From the NCBI RefSeq assembly GCF_040183065.1, contig NC_091126.1, forward strand, positions 140,963,204 to 141,027,203: a stretch of 64,000 bases of DNA, written 5' to 3'. The stretch comes from Periplaneta americana (taxonomy: Eukaryota > Arthropoda > Insecta > Blattodea > Blattidae). The position numbers were made by a program, and so were the translations under genes. A model generated the notes under the pieces. The model was given only the letters and a program-made list of their open reading frames with translations, was not told the DNA's origin and did no database searches. Below are positions 54,776 to 64,000 of this stretch, piece by piece (position 1 is the first letter of the stretch; the number at the start of each line of letters is the position of its first letter).

Positions 54776-55636
54776 GGGTTGGGGACAACTGGCAACAGAA
54801 AATTGGCCACAGAGGCAACTCGCCACATAATTGAAATTCGTATCAAAGACAATTAGCCACACATTAAAATTCAAGGCAATACTCAAATTCCCAACAATTT
54901 ATAACATACTTCTATGGTAACACAAGACAAATCTAGAGGCTGTAAACTAAATAGGAACTATGGGGGAAGAAATTCGCTTCACAAAAATCAGAAAGAGGTT
55001 CTGACAAATTAATATATCTTGGCTACATGTACACGAGACTTAGAGAAAATAAGAATGGAGTTGTTTGGCGCTGTGACATGCGTGGCGGGTGTAATGCAAC
55101 AGTCACGTTATCAGAAGGTGGAAGCAGTGTCGTCAAAGAACCGTCTGAACACAAGAATAATTCTGCAGACTGGGGAAGGATTAAGGCAAAGGAATGTGTA
55201 GAGAACATGAAGGCAAGGGCGGGGACTTCCGAGAACCAACGTCTGTCATTTTTCAAAATGAGTTACAGCATATTGCAAGCGAAGCCAATGTGAATCTACC
55301 GAAGAAACCATCTATTAAAAAAACTGTGTGCCGTGCCAGGAAGCTGCATCTACAACCTGAACCAAGGAATATTGACGGACTGAACGTTGTAGCCGACAGA
55401 TACACTAAGCCCTTACAAGGAGAAAGGTGGTTGTTGTATTTTGAACCGGAAGAGAACGTGAAACTTATCATATTTGCCACTAATTCACATTTAAATAAAT
55501 TGTTACGGTCCCATTTTTGGACAATGGACGGTGTGGCAAATTGTCTATTTGTGGCAATTTGTTTATCTGTGGCAAATTGTCTATCTGTGGCGAATTGTCC
55601 CTATTTCCAATTTTCTGTGGCCAATTGTAAGGAACC
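54776..55636 (+). mobile_element. MULE (Mutator-like) element in SLC41A intron, TSD GCTATACTTA
   Basis: Bounded by GCTATACTTA at 54766-54775 and 55637-55646, a 9-10 bp duplication typical of Mutator-like elements. Ends GGGTTGGGGACAACTGGCAA and complementary GGCCAATTGTAAGGAACC; both arms are full of GTGGC(A/G)AATTGTC-type motifs (four on the right, 55533-55625). It contains a broken FLYWCH-MULE gene. Confidence 0.85.
55015..55555 (+). pseudogene. FLYWCH zinc-finger MULE transposase, N-terminal part
   Basis: Frame 1 (from about 55015) reads YTRLRENKNGVVWRCDMRGG, CNATVTLSEG, VVKEPSEHKNN: a FLYWCH-type finger with W-R-C, C and H-x-N (the second His is Asn-like), then WGRIKAKECVENMKARAG. After a one-base frameshift near 55235 the next frame reads EPTSVIFQNELQHIASEANV, NLPKKPSIKKTVCRARKLHL, GERWLLYFEPEENVKLIIFA and FWTMDGV, the region leading to the MULE catalytic core (DG of the first Asp block). 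The rest of the core is deleted. Confidence 0.85.
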
Positions 55637-55653
55637 GCTATACTTATTATTAC

Positions 55654-55656
<3 letters not shown>

Positions 55657-55708
<52 letters not shown>
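55657..55708. repeat. (ATT)n microsatellite
   Basis: About 17 units, immediately right of the MULE target duplication. Confidence 0.95.
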
Positions 55709-56719
55709 GGGTGTACAGAGGATACTTATAAGTTCAATATGTAGTAGTTCTTGTAATGTTTGTATAGAGAGTGATGGCGGATTAAGAACTGGAACACATC
55801 TAATCCGCTATGACGCGAACAAAGATTGATGAAATAAATAAATATTATATTCAATTGGACATGTAAATTTCTTAACCTTTTCTAATCTGAATTTGTTTTT
55901 GTGGGTGAAAAATTGTTTCTTTGCATCTATCTTGTATTTCGACATAAGAAAATAGGAATATTGGATATTTTCTGAAAAAAAAAAAATTCAGATTAGGTTT
56001 TCTGAAACGATTCCAATTGGTAACATTGGGATGCCGATAAGGGTATGGATCAAGATGTAAAGTTGGTACTGTGAAGCGCCTGGTTTGAACGTACATCTCC
56101 TCTCTCGCTCCCTCCCACTCTCCACCATTCAATGCGGCCAAGGTCATTGACTCTACCTGTACGATACCAACAACTCCTCGAGTCCCCGCATTCTTCTTGT
56201 CACTTCTCCTGCGGAGCCAGTTAGTATACGCACTGTATAAGCATACTCACATTGTTACAGTATAACAGTTTAGAAATTGGGTATCAAAACATGCAGTATA
56301 TTAAAAATTTGACTTCATTTTAATTATTTTGAAATTGAACGACTTTGCCTCTAAGATGTTATTTGGGGGCTGGAAGGGTCCGATTGTGGTATGGTGTCCT
56401 CATTTTTACGTTTGAAGATATGGTAACCCTACCTCCACCTTTTCTTCTTGGTTTTTCTTATAGTTCTCTGGCATAATTCTTCAATTTAGGGTGCCAGAGA
56501 CACATACAACGAAATCGAACTTTCCCCTCAAATTTCTGGGGAGATTTCGTGTTACCATTTCCTTGCAGAACGATTTATTTTAACAAATTATAGACTACTG
56601 ACATGTTCGGTATTCTGCCTATACTTGCATTCCATTAAGGTCTTTGTATCTTAACTCATTTGTCAATATGTCGTACGTATATTCATATTACTGTGTTCTA
56701 CTACTAATTTATTATTTGT

Positions 56720-56972
56720 TTTTTTATTGGGTTATTTTACGACGCTGTATCAACATCGAGGTTATTTAGCGTCTGAATGAAATGAAGGTGATAATGACGG
56801 TGAAATGAGTCCGGGGTCCAGCACCGAAAGTTACCCAGCATTAGCTCGTATTGGATTGAGGGAAAACCCCGGAAAAAACTTCAACCAGGTAACTTGCCCC
56901 GACCGGGATTCGAACCCGGGCCACCTGGTTTCGCGGCCAGACGCGCTGACTGTTACTCCACAGGTGTGGACT
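56720..56972 (-). mobile_element. SINE-A, full length, in SLC41A intron
   Basis: Complete copy: head with A-box in GTGGAGTAACAGTCAGCGCG and B-box GGGTTCGAATCC; body and tail as at 19406. Flanks TTATTATTTGT (56709-56719) and TTATTATTTTGT (56973-56984) are a near-identical duplication. Antisense to the host gene. Confidence 0.9.
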
Positions 56973-57012
56973 TTATTATTTTGTATGTATGTATGTATGT
57001 ATGTAGGTATGT

Positions 57013-57340
57013 GTCCCGCCCGCGCTGTGGCGTCGCGGTCTAAGGCATCCCGGCTAGGACTCGCGTTACGGAATGGGCGCTGGTTCGAGTCCTCAAGGGG
57101 GAAGAAATTTTCTCATGAAATTTCGGCCAGTGTATGGGACCGGTGCCCACCCAGCATCGTGATGCACTTGGGAAGCTACGATAGGTAGCGAAAATCTGGT
57201 TTCGCAAACCAACTATAACGGCTGGGGGGATCATTGTGCTAACCACACCACCTCTGCTTCGACATGTGGACGTGAGGCCAGCAGCCGGATGGTCGGTCTT
57301 GGCCCTTCATGGGCTGTAGCGCCACGGATTTACTTTGCTA
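57013..57340 (+). mobile_element. SINE-C, full length, in SLC41A intron
   Basis: Head CGCTGTGGCGTCGCGGTCTA (A-box region of a tRNA-Leu type) and GGTTCGAGTCC (B-box), then AAATTTTCTCATGAAATTTC, ATCGTGATGCACTTGG, GTGCTAACCACAC and GGCCCTTCATGGGCTGTAGC. Sense to the host gene. Head-less copy at 18485. Confidence 0.85.
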
Positions 57341-57566
57341 CATACGGCTGACCGCCCCTTGTCATTTTCAATATCCAAGTCAAACGGTCCTGAGCATCTT
57401 CTTTGATCATGTTCCTGTCCCAAATAGCCTCCTGTATTCTTTCTTTCCAGAATCGTCGTGACGTCTCTTGCGTCGTCCATAGTATACCGCACTAGAGCAT
57501 GTTTCTTCACTCATGTGAATAAATGGTCAAACCATTTCGGAGCCCTGTTTTCTCCTAGATCTATTA
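57341..57566. other. Unassigned intron sequence
   Basis: No gene recognised; an 67-codon antisense frame lacks family features. Confidence 0.5.
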
Positions 57567-58030
57567 TACAGATTGAATCGTAAGTAATGTCATTAATTTC
57601 AGAAGTTTATTTTTTTAGATATTTCAAACAAAAGAGTTTAATAAATTTTTTCGTTTTTGCTTCCATTTCGTAATAAAAATGGTTTTTATATGAAACATTT
57701 GATAGTGTGTTTTGAGAAAGCTATTGATTTAATTCCAAATATGCTCAGTCGATTTAAGAGAGCAGTATATTATGATAATAAATAGTTGAAAGAATTTTAG
57801 TTTTGTCCTTTAAATATGCAGAAATTTGATCCGAACAAATGTAACATTTTAAAATCCCTTTTCAGAACGAAAGTTACATTTGTTCAGATCAAATTTCTGC
57901 ACACTTAAAGGTCAAATCTAAAATTCTTTAAATAATTTAATATCAAAATTGTATGACAAATTATTGTGTTTGAAATATCCCAAAAAATAACCCCCTGAAA
58001 TTAAAGATATTACTTGCGGTTCACCCTATA
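57567..58030. mobile_element. Palindromic Tc1/mariner-type MITE
   Basis: About 464 bp. Arms run from TACAGATTGAATCG and GTAATGTCATTAATTTCAG, GATATTTCAAACA to GCAGAAATTTGATC and GAACAAATGTAAC, mirrored around 57850. TA at both ends. Resembles a widespread insect family with the end TATAGGGTGAACCG. Confidence 0.85.
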
Positions 58031-58293
58031 TATTTACTCTTTCGTTTATATTTGCTATGGACTCTAATTCCAGAGACACGGGCGCTTCTCTTAACCTCCT
58101 GTGTTCTGAGACATTTATTGTTTTATCCATTGAAAGCAACGGTTCATCGATGGCTACTCTCCCCTAATAGTAATTTTCATTCTGTTGTAATACATTATTG
58201 TCTGTATTATTGGGGGATTGACTGTTATTCATTGCTAACTTAATTCTGTTCATCAGACAGATACAAATCTTACAGCAAATTGTATTTATTTTA

Positions 58294-58632
58294 CATCTTG
58301 ATTACACAACTTTTAACACTATCACTTCGGAATATGTATGATAAGACTTTCTTGTGTTAATTTCTAACGTACCTTGTTTACATGTTTCGACCTTTTGTGG
58401 GTCATCCTCAGAACACACCCCAACGAAATTCTCAAAACACAACTCAATTTCAGAATACACACACTCTTTTACTCTACATTACACCACACGAACACACCCT
58501 CACAGGAAACAAAACAAGAGGCGCCAAGACCAACAATTATCAGTTCTAAGGATGACTCATAAAAGGTCGAAACATGTAAACAAGGTACGTTAGAATTTAA
58601 CACAAGAAAGTCTTATCATACATATTCCGATA
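58294..58632. mobile_element. Palindromic MITE-P, copy 2
   Basis: Arms GGAATATGTATGATAAGACT, TTAATTTCTAACGTACCTTG, ACATGTTTCGACCTTTTGTG and complement; a central loop of about 100 bp with ACACACACTCT. Same design as 28598-28845. Lies 150 bp before the second SLC41A exon. Confidence 0.82.
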
Positions 58633-58781
58633 TATTTATTTATCCTAACTCCATTAGCCTAATTCCTGTATTGACTTTATATGCAATCATAAGAATTTCT
58701 TCAAATCTCTGTTAATTTTTTAAGAAGTCTTTTCAAGAAATGAATGTTTTCAGAGGTAATAGAAGCTTTAATTCGTTCCAG

Positions 58782-58961
58782 GAATGGGAAGTCTTCACCG
58801 ATGTTTCTGCACTGCTGATTCTGGTTCCTCCACTGCTTGGACTGAAAGGAAACCTGGACATGTGCCTTGCATCGCGACTCTCAACACAAGCCAACTTGGG
58901 GAAGATGGAATCGTGGCATGAGATATGGAAGATGGTTGTGGGGAACGTCGCAGTAGTGCAG
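58782..58961 (+). CDS. SLC41 magnesium transporter, second coding exon
   Basis: Sixty codons, residues 111-170, continuing in phase 0. [16 protein letters not shown] opens a membrane segment, then [18 protein letters not shown], the conserved family signature (small residues, G-N-L, acidic Asp in place of the usual Glu, A-S-R) thought to line the cation path, then a polar loop [15 protein letters not shown] and the start of the next segment GNVAVVQ. Acceptor TTCCAG|GAA, donor GTGCAG|GTAGCT. Length and boundaries agree with a single conserved family exon. The next exon (expected to begin VQ-like and continue a membrane helix) is not found in the remaining 5 kb, so the gene extends beyond the window. 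Confidence 0.92.
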
Positions 58962-59194
58962 GTAGCTGACCCATCTGTTTATTAGTCCCCTTTGAGGGGA
59001 GAGGAACGGCTTTGGGTCTGCCCTCCCACGTAGACCACTTGGGTAGGCCCATTGCACTACCTGAAATGGAATGGTGTGCATGCTCTAAGGCGCCCTGCTC
59101 TAGAGATTCTTTACTTTTCCGCGTAGGCATCACCGCGGTCCCTAAATCCCAATTTCACGAGCTATCAAGACCCCAGGGTACATAGCATTATCAT
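58962..59194. other. SLC41A intron, unassigned part
   Basis: GC-balanced intron sequence, possibly an old repeat; no exon recognised. Confidence 0.5.
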
Positions 59195-59207
59195 CAGCAC
59201 TAGGGTT

Positions 59208-59805
59208 TTTTATCTCTCTCTATGAAGCCGGGAGGGAAATATCCCTATGCACCGCGACCTGATGTCTATTGTATGATGAGTTGTAGCCCAACGACCGCAC
59301 CCACGCCTAACCAACACCCTAACGACCAGTCCCGCCATCCCTCTAAGTCCGTGTACCATTCCACCCCAACAGCCCCCCACATTCCCCCTCAAACGGTCTG
59401 AGGTGTATGCCACCCCTCCCGTCTGGCCAACGTTCTGAGGTGTAGACCACCCCTCCCGTCGGAGGGGAGTGAGTTCCGCTGCTGGGTCACAAACTACCAT
59501 GCTTTGGCATATCCATGGAGGCCGGCCGAGAGCGTCAGGAACTTCGGAGGGTCGCCGCAGGCGCGATCTGAAAACCAAGAAAGACAACAGGAATGATAAG
59601 GAAAGAATGATGTAGGAGGGGAAAGGAAGTGGCGAGAATGAGTGGGTTTCCATACGCCTAATAAAGTTACCTGATATTCATTCATAGGAATGAGGGGGGG
59701 GACCCTGAAAAAAACCTCACCAAGCAACTCATCCCAAGCGGGGAATCGAACCCCGGCACGATGGGTTCTGGAGCGAACACGCTACCACGAGACCACAGCG
59801 GTGGA
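59208..59805 (-). mobile_element. SINE-G, about 600 bp, 13-bp TSD
   Basis: tRNA-derived SINE on minus: head TGTGGTCTCGTGGTAGCGTG (A-box) and GGGGTTCGATTCCCCG (B-box), body GAGTTGCTTGGTGAGG and a GC-rich stretch with CCTCCCGTC repeats. Flanked by the perfect 13-bp repeat CAGCACTAGGGTT (59195-59207 and 59806-59818). Unusually long for a SINE; the middle may be a fused second module. Confidence 0.82.
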
Positions 59806-59811
59806 CAGCAC

Positions 59812-60319
59812 TAGGGTTACCATATTCTGAAATCTGAAAATACTAACACATTCTTCTCACCAGCAAACTCCTTGTACCAACTTGTCATTTTTATCACGTT
59901 TGCAGTTTCTGTATGTCTATCACTAGACCTAAATTTCTTTAACATTTCTCTTACTATACAAATAGTCAAACATATGTTTGGATGCAAAATATCTGAAACT
60001 AAATTTCACTAAAACAAGTTTTCTACAGAATCGATCGTAAGTCTAATCAATTAAATTTAATAACCTGATACGTTCACTGCTGTTTACATTTAACAAAATG
60101 AATAATGTATCTGGATGAACAGCATTTACATGTTTAACAACCACATACACGACAGTAAGCTTCTCACAGTAACATGAGACCAAGCGCAACAAAAATGAAT
60201 AAGACTTCAATAAGAAAAAATGCGGATGGATTAGAGGACTTACAAAAATTTATGTGGACAGCTATTTTTATAATCAAAAGCGGATATGTCCGCATAAATG
60301 CTGACATATGGCAACCCTA
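59812..60319. mobile_element. Small element with TAGGGTTRCCATAT ends
   Basis: Left end TAGGGTTACCATATTCTG, right end CATATGGCAACCCTA inverted to it; GGATATGTCC near the right as at 54505. Non-coding. The left end lies within the SINE-G duplication, and MITE-H2 abuts the right end. Confidence 0.55.
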
Positions 60320-60320
60320 A

Positions 60321-60698
60321 AGGCCCATTCACAATGAAAATTAAACATAACCGTAACATAAACACAGAAGTTTGCGCCCAGGCTATCAAATGGGATCATT
60401 CACAATGATTCACATAAGCATTGACATAAACATTACCGTAAGACGTTAACATGAAAGTTTGCAAACTCCAAACTTTCATACTTATGCTTACGTGATTTGA
60501 AAACAGAACACAATCGTGGAGCGCTGAAGTATACGACAGAATATGAGGAAATGGCGTCGTTGTTATGTTTCCATGGTTACCAAGTATGTTTGCTGTTATG
60601 TTTATGTTCCCATCGTGAATGATGGTATGACTTCTTGATTTTACTGTAACGTTAAGTTAACGCTTACGTTATGTTTAAATTTCATTGTGAATGAGCCT
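60321..60698. mobile_element. MITE-H2, TSD TAA
   Basis: Inverted ends AGGCCCATTCACAATGAAAA and TTTCATTGTGAATGAGCCT; TAA on both sides (60318-60320, 60699-60701). Interior includes AACATAACCGTAACATAAAC-type near-repeats and TGATTCACATAAGCA. A second Harbinger-type MITE family, distinct from H1 but with the same ATTCACAAT logic. Confidence 0.87.
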
Positions 60699-60701
60699 TA
60701 A

Positions 60702-61185
60702 CCAGCACCTAATGACCACTTTACCACGGAGACCAATTTCAGTGGCGGCTCGCAGCCGTCTCTACATCGGTAGCAAGCCCAAAATGGGTCAAAGAAACAG
60801 AGATGATGTTGAAAGAAGGAAAGTGTAGGTGGAACGATAGAGGGAAACGAGAGTACTCCGAGAAAAACCCCTCTGAAACGTATGCTTTGTCCACCAAAAA
60901 TTCAATCGTGACCATGATGATTTTGGTGACAATGATGATATAGATGACAACAATAAGTTTGTGAATGCGGTTATAATATTATTGGATTTGACGACAGTAA
61001 TCCTGAACATTTCTTCTTTTTTCCTTTATAGAGAGGAGGAGCCTGAAGGCTTGCACTGCAGCCTGAGGCTTATTATGTTTACCACTGTCCTATTTTGTGA
61101 ATATTTGTTGCCGAACGGTCGCGCTATATTATTAATACAGCACGTTGCATCGTGAACTTAACTCAGGCTACGGTAATGGCATGTG
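60702..61185. other. Unassigned sequence
   Basis: No exon or repeat recognised. Confidence 0.55.
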
Positions 61186-61365
61186 AATTAATGATGGTGA
61201 AATGAGTCCGAAGTTCAATTTCTAAAGTTACCCAGCAATTCAGCTTCAATTGATTGATGGAAAACCTCGGAAAAACCACAAGGTAATTTGTCCCAGCTGG
61301 GATTTGAACCCAGGCCCGCTTGTTTCACGGTTAGACATGCTAACCGTTTCTCCAGAACTATGGAC
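61186..61365 (-). mobile_element. SINE-A, decayed copy
   Basis: ATGATGGTGAAATGAGTCCG, AAAGTTACCCAGCA, GGGATTTGAACCCAGGCCCG and AACCGTTTCTCCAGAACTAT align with SINE-A. Tail missing. Confidence 0.78.
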
Positions 61366-61620
61366 AAGTTTGAGCATGTTGATGATATTATTAATGGCGA
61401 TGACAGTGAGGCTGGACATGATGTTATTAATGGAGATAACAAATTTGATTGTGGTGATGTTAGTCTAATATTAATGACGAGGCAATTAGGTTGGATATGA
61501 TATTAATAGAGATGACAACAGTAAGTTTGGGAATAGTGGAGATGATATTAACAGCGACGTCAATGAGTTTGGACTTAGAGGTGGTGGTGATGGTGAAGAT
61601 AATGATGACGATGAAAGCTA
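61366..61620. repeat. GAT/GATGA low-complexity region
   Basis: Degenerate GATGAT / TTAATGG type sequence over about 250 bp; the open frames here follow from it. Confidence 0.5.
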
Positions 61621-62211
61621 CTATATTTCGTTTAACTTTTTGTTTGTGTTGGTGTATAATTTGCAGCGTATTAGTCCTTCTGCTTGTTTGGTACGGATTG
61701 AAAACTGCAAACATGTATTGTGTGCAATACCTTTGGAGCTCAATTTAGCCTTTACATAACGTGCAGCTTCAGTTCGTATGCTAATTTTATTTAAATTACA
61801 GACGTAGCAATGACCAAGATCGCAAATTTTGTATGCAAACTGCATGGGAAGAGACGCACTATACAGTAAAGCAAATGGAAAGAAATGATGAATGGAACCT
61901 TATTCGCGTATTCAATGACGTCGAATTAAGTGCTCAACGTATTTTTGTTTTTGGTCTTAATACTATTGACAAAAATTCAGCAGCGAACAAAAGAATACAA
62001 TGATCACGTAGATGATCAGCAGAAGTCAATGTCAGTTCGAAGACAAGTACGAGTATGAGATCAGGTCCAGCACAAAACCAAAGCATCTTAATTTGGCTGT
62101 CGTCCCTGCAGTGGCTTCAAAACAAGAACATTCATTTTCAATGAAAGAGACTGCATGACATCTCAGGATTTCATGGTGACTGATTTGCAGTGTTGAATTA
62201 AGAATTTTCCT
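61621..62211. other. Unassigned sequence
   Basis: No gene or repeat recognised. Confidence 0.5.
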
Positions 62212-62299
62212 TCGAAAGTCAAATATGACTTCAAGAATCAATTTGGATTTCGTAATAATCTTAGTACTGATGATGCTATCTTTAACGTAACCAAAAGTA

Positions 62300-63039
62300 G
62301 GGTGCGTCAGAAAGAACGGATGGATTTCACAGGGCAAGAAAATTGTAAGGATTCATCAAATCAAAAATGTATTGTTATCAACAGATTCACCAATACATGC
62401 AGTTTATTTATGGTATACAACATCATCCATATGAAGTCCTTGGCTTTCGATACAGGCATCGAGGCGTTTTCTGAAATTCGCCATCACTTTCACAGTCATA
62501 GTTGGTGAGATTGCCGCGATTTCTTCACGAATCGCCGTCTTCAGTTCGTCCAGTGTATGTGGTTACTTGCGCCTTCAAATGGTCCCAAAGAAAGAACTCG
62601 CAGGGCGCGAGATCTTACAGTAACCTCGGACAATTTCAGTGCAATAGCATGTTTGCGGCTGAGCGTTGAGGTGGCCGGACAACCTACTGTCTGTCTCCAC
62701 ATTTGCAGGTGTACACGCGCTCCGTGTTCGTCCAGGTGATTTCTTCTTTAATGTTGAACCTGTGATACGAAATGAAGCCACCCACCGCAAAATTGTATTC
62801 CGAGTTGGAATCCTAGCGTGACGTCCGATGTCGAAATGAGTCCTGAGTGGCGATCACAGACTCTTCATTTTTCAAAAATGTCTCTGCGATGAAAGCACGT
62901 TGTACACCAGACCAACACCATGTTCTCAACTGAAACTGCATTCTCTGGCTGACCCAACACTCGTGGTCCCCCTCACTCTATCCCTCCCCTCGCTGGTATC
63001 GATAGTTTGAAATCCATCCGTTCTTTCTGACGCACCCTG
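62300..63039 (-). mobile_element. Mariner-like element inserted in LINE-N
   Basis: Inverted ends GGTGCGTCAGAAAGAACGGA / TCCGTTCTTTCTGACGCACC bound about 740 bp. TA lies on each side (62298-62299, 63040-63041); the left end lacks the CA present on the right (CCCTGTA). Carries a deleted transposase gene on minus. Its removal rejoins the LINE reading frame region. Confidence 0.88.
62400..62945 (-). pseudogene. Mariner-like transposase with catalytic core deleted
   Basis: Minus strand N-part (62945-62700): RAFIAETFLKNEESVIATQD, then after a frameshift RIPTRNTILRWVASFRITGS and PGRTRSACTPANVE, a helix-turn-helix DNA-binding half. The C-part (62610-62402): LAPCEFFLWDHLKAQV, the third acidic block, then after a further frameshift AAISPTMTVKVMANFRKRLD and LHMDDVVYHK to the stop. 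Sequence between, with the first two catalytic Asp residues, is gone. Confidence 0.82.
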
Positions 63040-63600
63040 TATTATCAATAATTTGGACTGTAAACATAAATGTTTAGGTATTTTTATTGACATCAGGATA
63101 GCCTTTGATACTGTGAATCATCTTTTATTATTAGAAAAATTAAATAAGATAGGAATTAATGGAACTGTTTTGAAATTATTTGCTTCTTAGCTTAGTAACA
63201 GAACACATGTAACCAAAATAATTGATAATAAATTTAGTAGCACTCGAAATATTTTATCGGTGTCCCACAGGGGACTGTCCTCGGTCCAAATTCGTTTTTA
63301 ATATATATTAACGATTTATTGGCAATTAATTTATAGAAATTCAATGCTGAGATATTTTCGTATGCGGCGACATGGTTGTTATTTTTGCAGGTAAAACTTG
63401 GAATGATATCTACTTTAATGCAAATAATGGCATCACATTGATTAAAAATTAATTTGATTCCAACCTACTTGTCTTAAATCATTTTAAAACTACGGTTGTA
63501 CCATTTTCGTTAACATCTGATGGTATGACATCTCCTGATTCGCTCTTGTGTTTAAAAATTCATACATACAATTGTTCTTCTAATAGTTGTAACCACAGTC

Positions 63601-64000
63601 TACTATATACAGTCGCGAAGCTCAATATGTAGTAAAAATGCAAACATGGGTAGTTGCCCAGCACTAGGATCGCTACTATCGCCTCATCATCACAGATCTC
63701 TCCTAACAGATGACAAAATATGTTACACTTTCGTTGTCGTGTTCTTTTGGAAAAATTAACACCTTCCTTCCATTATTGAAATATTAAATGGATAAAGTTT
63801 ATTTATTATTTTAATGAAGTATATTAAATTCCACCATAAACTCGAAGATACCTGCAAGAAATAGGTTAATATTATTTTTATTTGTGCAAAACGAACTGAA
63901 ATTTACTATAATCGCTTCACTCATTCAAGATTATAGCGATAATGAACTATGAAACCAATAAATATTAATTTGCATTTCCCTTTACAACAATAATATAATA
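63601..64000. other. Unassigned sequence
   Basis: AT-rich edge of the window; no gene recognised, no SLC41A exon. Confidence 0.55.

Larger units (their letters stand above)
54479..56430. mobile_element. Possible element with TAGGRTTACCATA ends
   Basis: Left end CTAGGATTACCATACGTCC and CCCGGATATGTCCTCATTTT, right end TGTCCTCATTTTTACG and ATATGGTAACCCTA are inverted to one another. The 16-mer ATTGGACATGTAAATT occurs at both 54580 and 55855. If real, the MULE was inserted into it later. Ends resemble those at 59812 and 60319. Confidence 0.5.
54448..58781 (+). other. SLC41A intron, packed with transposons
   Basis: A 4.3-kb intron with donor GTACAG and acceptor TTCGTTCCAG|GAA. It holds a possible TAGGGTTACCATA-ended element, a MULE, an ATT array, SINE-A, SINE-C and two palindromic MITEs, all listed separately. 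All would be removed on splicing. Sequence between them (55840-56380, 56430-56700) is unassigned. Confidence 0.85.
62212..63600 (+). pseudogene. LINE-N reverse transcriptase, split by a mariner-like element
   Basis: Plus-strand relative of 13252-14247. Left piece 62212-62297 reads KNQFGFRNNLSTDDAIFNVT; right piece 63042-63600 continues IINNLDCKHKCLGIFIDI, AFDTVNHLLLLEKLNKIGIN, then VPQGTVLGP, FLIYINDLLAINL, a damaged catalytic box (FSYAATW instead of YADD) and KTTVVPFSLTSDGMTSPD. KTT(V/L)VPFSLT is shared with the other copy. Stops and frameshifts throughout. Confidence 0.85.

Noticed and set aside
56805-57188. 127-codon open frame in the SLC41A intron
   Set aside because: It reads through SINE-A in antisense into SINE-C; such proteins are repeated SINE translations.
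54118-64000. Third SLC41A exon in the window
   Set aside because: I looked on plus after 58961 for a phase-0 continuation with membrane-segment sequence and found none with a plausible acceptor.

Overview
This 64 kb window is AT-rich, repeat-dense and eukaryotic, with spliced coding exons and the transposon mix of an insect nuclear genome. The SINE and LINE families resemble those I know from cockroaches, and American cockroach (Periplaneta americana) is my best guess. That assignment rests on remembered repeat families and was not searched. There are no bacterial operons, ribosome binding sites or CRISPR arrays.

One host gene is well supported. Two plus-strand coding exons (54118-54447 and 58782-58961), both ending in phase 0 with good splice sites, encode the N-terminal 170 residues of an SLC41 (MgtE-like) magnesium transporter. 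Its intron of 4.3 kb is filled with transposons, and the remaining exons lie beyond the right edge. A splice acceptor 2 nt before the ATG implies a 5' non-coding exon further left; a GC-rich block at 20290-20551 with a strong donor is a speculative candidate. A broken fragment of general transcription factor IIE beta (GTF2E2) lies at 3938-4330 on the minus strand.

Most of the rest is transposable elements and their wreckage. Left part (0-20 kb): truncated SINE, triplet satellites, GTF2E2 pseudogene, an 812-bp element with an 8-bp duplication, a hAT derivative with a perfect 8-bp duplication, a LINE reverse transcriptase (13252-14247), an internally deleted Tc1/mariner-type element and a palindromic MITE split by a SINE. 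Middle (20-46 kb): LINE fragments, a TTAA-flanked MITE inside a retroposon, a three-layer nest at 32470-34015, an inverted tandem array, several hairpin MITEs in a row and a non-autonomous Helitron carrying other MITEs. Right part (46-64 kb): a very long 20-bp purine-rich minisatellite (47.1-49.0 kb), a MITE nested in a palindromic element, a PIF/Harbinger element retaining pieces of both its genes, a hAT fragment just upstream of the SLC41A exon, a MULE with FLYWCH zinc finger in the SLC41A intron, and a mariner-like element that split a LINE reverse transcriptase.

I found no new gene system. The notable content is the set of nested insertions with readable target-site duplications, one SINE whose empty site is preserved elsewhere in the window, a foldback-like element with subterminal repeats, and the giant minisatellite with three open antisense frames. 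Family assignments come from reading translations by eye and from memory; no alignment or database search was run.
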